Shown piece by piece: positions 48,501 to 57,100 of a stretch of 64,000 nucleotides of DNA. The stretch is from Methylomonas sp. UP202. GTDB taxonomy: Bacteria > Pseudomonadota > Gammaproteobacteria > Methylococcales > Methylomonadaceae. The notes under the pieces were generated by a model. That model had not been told where the DNA came from and ran no database searches. It saw only the letters and a list, made by a program, of their open reading frames with translations. The stretch spans positions 4,701,547 to 4,765,546 of the forward strand of contig NZ_CP123897.1 of the NCBI RefSeq assembly GCF_029910655.1. The letters are read 5' to 3'. How positions within the stretch are numbered: position 1 is the stretch's first letter; every line of letters begins with the position of its first letter. Position numbers and translations under genes: made by a program.

Positions 48501-51500
48501 GCGATAGCTGTCGCAGTCCAAGGCCCCCTGCAAGCTAAAGCTGATCTGCTCGTGGTAAGCACTGGAAGCGGGTTCCCGTACGGCGTGATAGAGCATGCCT
48601 TCCTGCATCGGCGTCAACGGGCAAACATCGCCGAGGTTTTGCCGGTAAGCACTCAGCAGTTCGTCCAATTCATCAAGGCTCAAATTGCCGTGGCAAAGAT
48701 CGGACGGCGTCGGCACGGCTGAGGTTTGCCGCAGGCAATGGTCGATGACCGCCTCTAAGTTTTCTTTGTATAAGCGGCTCAAGCGCTGCATGGCATCTTC
48801 GGCAAACAAATGCCGGTCATAGCGCCAATCGATACACAAGCGATCTTCCAACACCATCGCACTGAATTCCAAGGCGGCGGGCCTCATTCCCTGCCCCGCG
48901 ACCGCCGCGCCGACGTCGTTGCTCAAGGCGCGATACAGGCCGGCGTCGTCGTTGCGCTCGAAACGCCCCAAATAATTGAACACCAAGTCCGCGGCAAACC
49001 CCAAGTCAGCCGCCGACCTTAATTCGGCCGGCGTCAAATAGCGCAACACCCCGTAGCCTATGCCTTTATTGGGCACTCGCCGCAGATGTTCTTTCAGCCA
49101 GCGAATTTGATAACTTAACTCGCGATTCAACTGGTTTTCCAATACCAGCGGATAAAGGGAAGTAAACCAACCGACGGTGCGGCTAACATCCACTCCCGGC
49201 ACGACCGGTTCGCGGCCATGGCCTTCCAGCAATAACACGGTTCGGGTCAAACCGTTCCTGGCTTCCAAGGTCGGTAACAAGGCCGCCAACAACAAGTCTT
49301 CGACCCGCGTGTTATAGGCAGTATGGGCTTGCTGCAATAATTGCCGCGTCCGGTCGGCGCTTAATTGAGACTGATGGCTCAGCGCATCCTGGTAGCAACA
49401 AGCTTTTCCGGACCAGGAAGCGGCGCTTTTACTAGCCGATTGCGCACGCCAATAGGCCAATTCGTCCAGCAAGGCCGGCTGCCGGCTATAGCGCGACAAG
49501 CCTTCCGCCCAGTCGGCATAACTGTCGGTTTGCCGAGGCAGTTCATGCACTTCCCCGCGGCTCAAGGCATCGTATAAGGCGCTGAAATCTTCCAATAAAA
49601 TGCGCCACGACACACCGTCGATCAGCAAATGATGCACGACTATCAATAAGCGGTCGGCGGCCGGGCATTGGTACACCACCAAGCGGATTAACGGCGCTTG
49701 ATCCACCGCGAAACTTTGCTGCACGACGGCGGCATGCGCGACCATGGCCGCTTCGACGTCCGCCGCCGACAACAGCGAAACCGCTTGCACCGCGATGCGG
49801 CAGCGATCCTCCGCTAGAATCTCGGCTGCCATGCCTTGCTCTACCGAATGAAAATAACTGCGCAAGGCCTCGTGGTGTTGCAATAACTGCTGCCAAGCGC
49901 TCTCCAGATAGGGGATTTGCCAGTTGCCACCTTGCGCTTCCAGCAAGGCTGTGTGATTAAAATGATGGGCTTGACTGCCCTGCTGGTCGAAAAACCATCG
50001 TTGTATCGGCGTCAATGGCAAACGACCGCTGAGCTGGCGCGTTTTGTTTTCGACGGACAGCACTTTTAACTGCGGCGCTAAAGCCTGGATGGTCGGGTAG
50101 CGGAACAAATCCTGAACGTCGATTCGATAACCCTGCTTACGCAAGTGAGACACCACCCGAATCGCCTGAATCGAATCCCCGCCCAAGGCGAAAAAATCGT
50201 CTTGCACGCCGACATGCTCTTGTTGCAACAGTTTTTGCCAAACTTGAACCAATAAATCTTCTTCCGCCGTTTCGGCCGCCGAATAAGGCTGGTCCGCCGC
50301 CGTTTCGGGTGCCGGCAAAGCCTGCCGGTTTACCTTCCCGTTGACCGTCAACGGAAACTGCGACATATACACAAAGCAGCCAGGTACCATGTAAATCGGC
50401 AACTGTTTGGCGACCAGCTCCCTTAATTCGGCGGTTTTTAACGCCTCTCCGGTCCGTGTGAGGTAATAAGCAACCAAGGTTTGCTGGCCTTGCTGGTTTT
50501 CGATCAGCATGACCACCGCTTGTTCGATAACCGGTTCCCGTAGCAAGGCTTGCTCGATCTCGCCCAATTCGATCCGGAAGCCATGAAATTGGACTTGTTG
50601 GTCCAGACGTCCCAAATACTCCAGCTCGCCATCGTCCAAATAACGGCCGCTATCTCCGGTACGATAAAACAGCGTATCCAATCCTAATTGGGGTAAGTGC
50701 ACAAAACGCTGAGCCGACAGTTCGGCCCGGTTCCAATAACCCAAACACACCCCGGCACCACCGACGTACAATTCGCCGGGCACACCCGGCGCGACCAACT
50801 GACCGTAGCGATTCAAAAGATAAACCGATAGATCCGGCAAGGGCTTGCCGATCACGCTGCCGGGTAAACTGATTTGCTCGGGGGCAATTTTTTTAAAGGT
50901 GACGTGTACGGTGGTTTCGGTGATGCCGTACATATTGATCAATTGCGGCCGGTCTCCGTAGGCGTCGAACCAGGGTTTCAACTGCTTGAATTCCAGGGTT
51001 TCGCCACCGAAAACCACGTAACGCAACGCCGATAGCTTGGCGGTGTGTTGCCGGTCGACATCGATCAACTGTTTGAACGCGGTCGGCGTCTGGTTCAGCA
51101 CCGTCACCTTTTCCCTGCCCAACAAGGCATGAAAATCGTCCGGCGAACGGCTGATCCAATACGGCACGATCACTAACCGGCCGCCGTAGGCCAGAGCCCC
51201 CCAGATTTCCCAAACCGAAAAATCGAAGGCGTAAGAATGGAACAAACACCAAACATCGTCGGCATTGAATTCGAACAGCGTATCGGCCGCCGAAAACAAT
51301 CTCGCCATATTGCCATGGCTGACCAACACGCCCTTGGGCTGGCCGGTGGACCCCGAGGTATAAATCACATAGCCCGGACTATCCTGCCTTGCCTGCCAAT
51401 TCAATGGCAAATGGGCAGCGGCATTCAACTCGGCGAGAGCTACCGTTTCCAGGCGTGGCGCCACATCCGCCAACTGAACGGCTTTGTCTTTGGTCGTCAA

Positions 51501-53186
51501 CAGCATTTTGACCCCCGAATCCCCGGCGATAAAACACATCCGTTGTTCGGGCAACAGTGGGTCCAGCGGCACATAAACCATACCCGCTTTCAATACCGCC
51601 AAAACGGCGACCACCAACTCCAGGGAGCGATCGAAGCATAAGCCCACGAAGTCTTCGTTCGCTAAACCTAGAACTAACAAACGCCGGCCAAGATGATTGG
51701 CATAAGCATCCAGCTCGGCATAACTAAGCTGTTGCGCTTCATAGCTCAACGCAATGGCGTCGGGAGTGGCAGCAACGGCGCGTTCGAAACGTAGCAATAA
51801 AGAATCGAACCTAAAGCGCGTTAAACCTTGCTCGGTCTGTTGAATGATCGTCTGCCGGCTTTGCTCGTCCAGCAACGAAATCTCCGCCAATTTCGATTCC
51901 GGCACTTCGATGATTTGCCGCAAAATCCGGCATAAATGAGCCTCTATGTAGCGATGCATATCGGCTTGGTAATCCGAGCCGTAGGCCATTTGCACCTTCA
52001 TGCCGCGCTCGGCGGGCAAAAACTGGATGTCAAACGGATAATGGGTGCGCTCGACCACCTCGTTGGCTTGCACGCTCAATCCGGCATTCTCGTGTCCCGA
52101 CATCTGCTTAAAGCGCTCGTCGAGCGGAAAATTTTCCAAAGTCACATGGGTGCTGATCAGGCGGTTTTGCAAGGGGTGTTGGCTCTGGATGGTCGAAAGC
52201 AGCGAATAATGATGCGCCTCCGCTTCTATCGCCCGCTGCTGAACAATCAACAATAATTCCCTAACGCTAATCGTCGGCGTAAGCAATACCCTAACCGGAA
52301 TGGTATTGATAAACAAACCGACGATTCGCTCGACATGGTCGATCTCGGCCGGCCGGCCCGACACCGTGGTACCGAAAACCACGTCCTCGCTGCCGTTGTA
52401 ATGGGCCAGTAATAAGGCCCAAGCCGCGTGCAAGATGGTGTTCAGACTAACTTGAACGGTTTTGATCAAGCCTTGAATGCCGTTAAAAATAGCCTCGGGT
52501 AATAGAAAAGTAGCTCGGATACGATCGGAATTCTGGAATGAAGAAGTCGAAATAAACGGCAATTTCACTTCGTCTTGATAGTCCGCCAGATAATGGCGCC
52601 AAAACGCCAAAGACCGTTGCTTGTCCTTTCCTTCCAACCATTTCACATACTGTGCGAAGGGAGTCGTAAACGGCAATTCGCTATTTGGATTCGCATAGAG
52701 CGCGGTACATTCCGCCAATAGAATCCCTAAAGACCAGCCGTCCAAAATAATATGATGGTGGGTCCAAATGACCTCGGTCAAATCGTCCCGCAACTGCAAC
52801 AAGGTAAAACGCGTCAGGCAATCTTGCTGTAACCGAAATCCGCGTTTACGGTCTTTAGACTTAATTTGCCGGCGCCGCTGTAACTGCTCCTGCACCTCTA
52901 AATGGCGCAAATCGATAGTCTCGAAAACCGGGGATTGTTTTTTCAAAATCACCTGTAACGGACGCTCGGCTCCGGCATGAAAGAACAAGGCCCGCAAAAT
53001 TTCGTGACGTTCGAATAATTTGTCCCATACTTGGCTGAATCGTCGCGGATCGAAGCGCCCATTTAACAAATAGGCAATCTGCTGAATATAAGAATCGTCC
53101 TGATTGGATAAGGCGTGAAATAAAAACCCTTCCTGTAACGGCGTCAACGGGTAAATATTCGCCACATTTTGTTTATCGACAGCCAA
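45510..53186 (-). CDS. Two-module NRPS, C-A(Thr)-T-E-C-A(Val)-T
   Basis: 2558 residues. C1: YPLTPLQEGFLFH and HHIILDGWS near 146, the DCL type that accepts a D-residue, matching the epimerase at the end of NRPS 1. A1: TSGSTGQPKG near 613; lining residues D-F-W-N-V-G-M-V-H, the classical Thr code. T1: LGGDSIQAI near 1000. E: HHLLIDGVSWR near 1188, LLLEGHGRE, RTVGWFTSLYPL and VFNYLGRF, all landmarks intact, so D-Thr (or D-allo-Thr) is expected. C2: CPLTPMQEGMLYH and HHILLDGWS near 1655, again DCL. A2: TSGSTGKPKG near 2112; residues D-A-F-W-L-G-G-T-F, a Val code. T2: LGGHSLKAT near 2495. The start is TTG, the only option after an in-frame stop; GGAT upstream is a weak ribosome site. The Thr hydroxyl is a natural site for lactone formation or carbamoylation. 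Confidence 0.96.
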   Translation of the reverse strand: MAVDKQNVANIYPLTPLQEGFLFHALSNQDDSYIQQIAYLLNGRFDPRRFSQVWDKLFERHEILRALFFHAGAERPLQVILKKQSPVFETIDLRHLEVQEQLQRRRQIKSKDRKRGFRLQQDCLTRFTLLQLRDDLTEVIWTHHHIILDGWSLGILLAECTALYANPNSELPFTTPFAQYVKWLEGKDKQRSLAFWRHYLADYQDEVKLPFISTSSFQNSDRIRATFLLPEAIFNGIQGLIKTVQVSLNTILHAAWALLLAHYNGSEDVVFGTTVSGRPAEIDHVERIVGLFINTIPVRVLLTPTISVRELLLIVQQRAIEAEAHHYSLLSTIQSQHPLQNRLISTHVTLENFPLDERFKQMSGHENAGLSVQANEVVERTHYPFDIQFLPAERGMKVQMAYGSDYQADMHRYIEAHLCRILRQIIEVPESKLAEISLLDEQSRQTIIQQTEQGLTRFRFDSLLLRFERAVAATPDAIALSYEAQQLSYAELDAYANHLGRRLLVLGLANEDFVGLCFDRSLELVVAVLAVLKAGMVYVPLDPLLPEQRMCFIAGDSGVKMLLTTKDKAVQLADVAPRLETVALAELNAAAHLPLNWQARQDSPGYVIYTSGSTGQPKGVLVSHGNMARLFSAADTLFEFNADDVWCLFHSYAFDFSVWEIWGALAYGGRLVIVPYWISRSPDDFHALLGREKVTVLNQTPTAFKQLIDVDRQHTAKLSALRYVVFGGETLEFKQLKPWFDAYGDRPQLINMYGITETTVHVTFKKIAPEQISLPGSVIGKPLPDLSVYLLNRYGQLVAPGVPGELYVGGAGVCLGYWNRAELSAQRFVHLPQLGLDTLFYRTGDSGRYLDDGELEYLGRLDQQVQFHGFRIELGEIEQALLREPVIEQAVVMLIENQQGQQTLVAYYLTRTGEALKTAELRELVAKQLPIYMVPGCFVYMSQFPLTVNGKVNRQALPAPETAADQPYSAAETAEEDLLVQVWQKLLQQEHVGVQDDFFALGGDSIQAIRVVSHLRKQGYRIDVQDLFRYPTIQALAPQLKVLSVENKTRQLSGRLPLTPIQRWFFDQQGSQAHHFNHTALLEAQGGNWQIPYLESAWQQLLQHHEALRSYFHSVEQGMAAEILAEDRCRIAVQAVSLLSAADVEAAMVAHAAVVQQSFAVDQAPLIRLVVYQCPAADRLLIVVHHLLIDGVSWRILLEDFSALYDALSRGEVHELPRQTDSYADWAEGLSRYSRQPALLDELAYWRAQSASKSAASWSGKACCYQDALSHQSQLSADRTRQLLQQAHTAYNTRVEDLLLAALLPTLEARNGLTRTVLLLEGHGREPVVPGVDVSRTVGWFTSLYPLVLENQLNRELSYQIRWLKEHLRRVPNKGIGYGVLRYLTPAELRSAADLGFAADLVFNYLGRFERNDDAGLYRALSNDVGAAVAGQGMRPAALEFSAMVLEDRLCIDWRYDRHLFAEDAMQRLSRLYKENLEAVIDHCLRQTSAVPTPSDLCHGNLSLDELDELLSAYRQNLGDVCPLTPMQEGMLYHAVREPASSAYHEQISFSLQGALDCDSYRKAWDQLVARHGILRTIFVDDQARKPLQIVLKHADSNFGVEDWREDGKALRSLADYLRQDLEQPFNLAERPPVRVKLIRLPDQRWYLVWSFHHILLDGWSVGILMNEMTRLYLGILSHAEPQLPASPPFSQYLRWLQEQDTQAAGRFWADYLEGYDEVAALPSHPTQQQGQAEFKQTLPADLPERLQQTAKRYKVTVNALMQAAWGILLGRYNDRRDVVFGTVVSGRPSAIANIEQMVGLLINAVPVRVRFDEAEPVFVLLNRLHQHNSSSQAYQFLTMAESQPKQGAPDHLLVFENYHLQAEEGDSQAELTVTDVQTREQTHYDLTVVISPGRPWRLTCLYNKARYAESYLQQVMRHFIGLLNGLAESAEQRIADLKMLTVAEQTWLTQISAGIEPPLPTPDLAGLFEQTAARYGEKIALRGLDARYSYAELNAEANHIAKRLTVAGVKPGDIVAVALPRSCMRIIAVLGIIKAGAAYLGLELDLPTQRAEAICRDAGVRLSIQRGGFELNGVRGFDPYEPINQDLGETPPRRVIPSAAVAYVSYTSGSTGKPKGVFVSQRSVIRLVVDSDYLTISEKDKFLQFAPLSFDASTFEIWAPLLNGAELSVLEQDQPSLQQLGVYIEQQGITILWLTAGLFQQMVDEQLENLASVRQLLAGGDVVSAEHVRRLLQRFPAATFVNGYGPTENTTFSCCQRITQASALAASVPIGKAIAHSEAWVLDSELRLQPIGALGRLYVAGEGVAYGYYRKPALTAAAFIPHPYAKRPGSRLYATGDLVSMRMDGSLEFLGRADRQFKIRGYRIEAQEVEAAIKAQDSVRDVLVQAVKDPGGDNTLVAYVIVKSGCTFDRDGLVAATAERLPRYLLPDVWMEVGEFPLNKNGKVDYALLPDPFASTSALKVAPRNETERELLAIWQQVLNNEAIGVCDDFFNLGGHSLKATRIVALIRKQLQIEVPLRLIFEAPTIALLAERLSTIEKAGQAGPKLVKRDRSQQKVV

Positions 53187-53265
53187 GGTACAAATCCTAT
53201 TTATTATCTAATATTCAAGATGACCGACATTAAAAACCGAAACACATTCCGGATGGTTTATCTCG

Positions 53266-54066
53266 TCAATGCTTATCGATCAGGCGCAATGCGCTTTCAG
53301 TAATTGACTTTTGATCCCAATCCAGAAAATGTTCTTTGAACGCCGTTATTTTTCTTATTACGGTATAACTATTTTGGTGTAACTTATACGGCTCAAAAAA
53401 GCTGAGCAACTCAAAATCAGAAAATTGACTCACCTGTTTTAACTTCAGTTGCTTAACAAACATTGCACACTTTGGGCAGCCGTTAACCGTATTATGAAAA
53501 ATCATTAATCCGCCATTCGGATTCACAAGCGGCCAATATTCATCGAAAAACGCTTCATAGTCCAATGCATCATTCCAAGCCAGATCAATAGGCAGATGCG
53601 ATGGCGCGATAATCGAACTATGATTAATCGCCGACGATTTCGACAAAGTCATAAAGCGCTCCAAACCCAAGGCAGTCAATGCCTCCATTACCTTCGGAGC
53701 GGAGCTATATTCCTCAGAGAAATCATCAAAAGCATAAAGCATGGGCTGATACTCAGGTTCATAAAACCTGGGATCGGCACCGGTCGGCTGCGCTAAAAAC
53801 CAGTCTCTTCGAGAGTCAACGGTGTTTTCAGCTTGGTAAGCCCGTTGAGTTTTATTAATCAACAAAGGCCGTTCTCGGTCAACGTCCTGCTGATTATCTG
53901 AAAGCGCTTTGACAATGAAAGGCGTTGTATAACCCATGCCAAATTCCACTATAGATCTGGGACGCACGCTGCGAATCAAGCTATAAAGTAATGGCGCTAA
54001 ATGCTCCGTGCCTGATAAAGGACTATAGAGCGAAGCTGTTCCAGATATAAACCGAGCATCTAACAT
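53266..54066 (-). CDS. Putative class I SAM-dependent methyltransferase
   Basis: 266 residues. The glycine-rich SAM loop appears as SIVEFGMGYTT near residue 39, followed by an acidic strand end and, later, NPNGGLMIFHNTVN near 190, an arrangement seen in O-methyltransferases of the Methyltransf_24/CmcI kind. There is an unusual insertion of about 80 residues between motif I and the next core strand (residues about 60-140, with RRDWFLAQPTGADPRFYEPEY). The gene is free-standing between two NRPS genes, 99 bases after NRPS 1 and 79 before NRPS 2. Tailoring methylation of the product (O- or N-) is likely; the target cannot be read from the sequence. GGA nine bases upstream of the ATG serves as ribosome site. 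Confidence 0.65.
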   Translation of the reverse strand: MLDARFISGTASLYSPLSGTEHLAPLLYSLIRSVRPRSIVEFGMGYTTPFIVKALSDNQQDVDRERPLLINKTQRAYQAENTVDSRRDWFLAQPTGADPRFYEPEYQPMLYAFDDFSEEYSSAPKVMEALTALGLERFMTLSKSSAINHSSIIAPSHLPIDLAWNDALDYEAFFDEYWPLVNPNGGLMIFHNTVNGCPKCAMFVKQLKLKQVSQFSDFELLSFFEPYKLHQNSYTVIRKITAFKEHFLDWDQKSITESALRLIDKH

Positions 54067-54165
54067 AGATTTCGTCCACTTTTAATTTTAGATGCTTGAG
54101 TTCGCTCTTGAAACAAACACTCTATTAAGGCCAAAGGCTAAACAAAATAAAAACGTTAAAGCGGT

Positions 54166-57100
54166 TTATATTTGCGCCAGAAAATCGTCCAATTGATTGA
54201 TATCGAATCCATCGTAATCGATATCCGACGGCGTCAAGGATTGCGCCTTGCAAGTGGCGGCATGATCGATAATCGCCAATAAAGCCTGCTCGAACGCCGC
54301 CGCAAACTCGCCTATCCCTTCGCCTCGATACACCTGCCGGGGATACGCTATTTCAAACATTAATCGACCTGCCGCATGCCGACCGACAAATTCGATCAAA
54401 TACGGCGTCCGTGCATTGGGCGACATGATGGCGCCGATGTTTTCATCGGTGTAAGTAAAGCGGCCCCGACTATGCTCACCGAACTGGCCCAGATAGTTAA
54501 AACTGATCGCGGGGTCTTGAAACGAATGCCGGTTTGTAGCATCGTCCATATAGCGAACCAAACCGTAACCCAGGCCCTTGTCGGGAATTGCGCGCAGGGC
54601 TTCCTTGACGGTTTTGATCAAATACCCCAAATCCCGATTGGCGGGATATTCCAGGCTAACCGGATAACGCGTGGTAAACCAGCCTATCGTGCGGCTAAGA
54701 TCCACATCGTCCAGTACATCCCGGCCATGCCCTTCCAATATCAGACTCAGTGCCGAATCCCCCGCCCATTGGTGATAAGCCGACAGCAAGGCTGCCAACA
54801 ACAAATCGTTGGCTTCCGTGCCGTAAGCATGATGGACACCGGTCAAAAACCGTTCGCTATAGTCTTTATCGAATTCGATCTTAACGATCTCAAGGTCTTG
54901 ATATTTAACATCCCGGCCGTCCAAACCAGGCGATAAGGTTTGCCGCCGCCAATAATCGTGTTGTTCGGCGATGATCTTCGCGCCCTGTCGCCGCAACTGC
55001 TGCATCCAGACACTCAACGACGTGGTCTGCGGCGGCGCTTGCCAAGTGCTGCCTTGTTGATACGCTTCATCGAGTTCTTCCATCAATATCCGCCAAGATA
55101 CGCCGTCGATAATCAAATGGTGCGCCAGCAACAACAAAAACTGTTGGTCCGGCAGCCGGTAATATACGGCTTTCAGTAACGGCCCGACCGTCAAGTCGAA
55201 CGACTTTTGCAGTTCGGCCGCATGCACGCTTAAGGCCGCCATCGAAGGCAGTTCCTGCTCGAAAAAAGCCAGGCGCTCGCCGTCGGCATAAAACTGTCGC
55301 CACTGCCCGTCTTGGTATTGGTAGCGCAGCAAAAACGCATCGTGACCTTGGCAAACCTGCAGCAGTGCCTGACTTAGACGATCGGCATCCAGCGCTTCGG
55401 TTTCCAATAAAAAAGCCTGGTTGAAATGATGAAAATCGCAGCCGTGATACCTAAAAAAATGCTGCTGAATCGGCGTCAACGGCAGTTCGCCTTCGGCCTT
55501 GTCCAACACTTCCGCAACCGCCTTGAGCGGGCTCAATCTAGGCGCCAATCGGCTTAGCGACGGATAGGCAAACAAATCCCGCACTTCCAGCTTCCAACCT
55601 TGCTGCCGCAAGCGGGAAACGATCTGCAAAGCCTTGATCGAGTCCCCGCCGGAGGCGAAGAAATTATCCTCGCGGCCGATGCCGTCCAGCCCTAACACCC
55701 CGCACCAGACTTGCGCCAGCAGGCTTTCGCGCTCGCCCTGCGCCGCGCCGCCCAGTTCGTCGCTCAGACGCTGCGCCTCGGAACATTTCGGCAAGGCTTT
55801 TCGGTCGATTTTGCCGGAAGCGTTGACCGGCAAACGCTCCAACACCACAAAATGCGCGGGAATCATATACTCCGGCAGTTGCTTGGCCAGGCCGGCACGC
55901 AAATCGGCAAGGCTGGGCTGGGCTTGCACGACCAAGTAAGCGACGATCTCGACCGATTCGCCCCGATTGACCACGGCCACGGCTTGCAAAACACCGGGAA
56001 GCTTAAGCAATTGGGCATCGATTTCGCCCAACTCGATACGGTAGCCGCGAATTTTGACTTGTCCATCCAAGCGGCCCAGAAACTCGATTTCACCGTATCG
56101 ATTGACCCGCCCTTGATCGCCGGTTCGGTAATAGCGTTGGCCGCCGTCCGCCGGCACAAAGCGCTCCGCGGTCAATGCCGGTCGTTGCCAATAAGCCAAT
56201 GCCAACGCCCTGCCGCCGATCGCGATTTCCCCGGCCAAGCCGTCGGGCTGCCGGTTGCCGTAAATATCGACGATTTCCACCTCGGCATGGTCCAGCGCGC
56301 TGCCGATACTGACCGCGGCGGCGGCGTAACGGCGCTGTAGATCGACGCGATGCAGCGTGGCGTCGACGGTACATTCGGTCGGGCCGTAGACGTTGTAGAT
56401 TTCCAAGCGGCCGCCTTCAGAACCGCTCGCGATTGTTTCAATGAGCGGCGGCGGTAATGCCTCGCCGCCGACGATCAATTGTCTTAACCGCAAATCGCCG
56501 CGCTCGGCCAAACCCGCCTCGAGCATGATTTGCAACAAAGTCGGCGTGCAATCGCTTAAATCAATCGCTTGGCTTTGCAAAAAAGCCAACAACATCGGCC
56601 CGTCCCGCCGCGCTTCGTCGTCGCAAATATGCAAACAATGGCCCTGCAGCAGCGCGGCGAAAATCTGTTGCACCGAGGCGTCGAAAATAAACGAGGCCAT
56701 CAACGCGACATTCATCACCTCGCCGCGCTGACGGTAAATCCGGTCCGTCAAAGTGCCGACCAAACCCAGCACGGATTGTTGGCTGATCAACACCCCCTTG
56801 GGCTGGCCGGTCGAACCAGAGGTATAAATCAAATACGCCGGCGCTTGCGCGGGGATGTAAGGTACTGGCGAAGCGTTAACCGCCCGCGGCAAATCCCGGC
56901 AATCGATATGCGCATACGCCGGAAACGGGGATTCCCGGCCAACCACGGCGGCAACCTGAGCGTCCTGCAAGATAAATTCGATACGCGCCCGCGGCAACGT
57001 CGTTTCCAGCGGCAAATAAGCGCAACCGGCTTTTAAAATGCCGATCAACGCCACCAGATAATCGTTGCCGCGCGGTAAATAAATCGCCACGATAGCGCCG

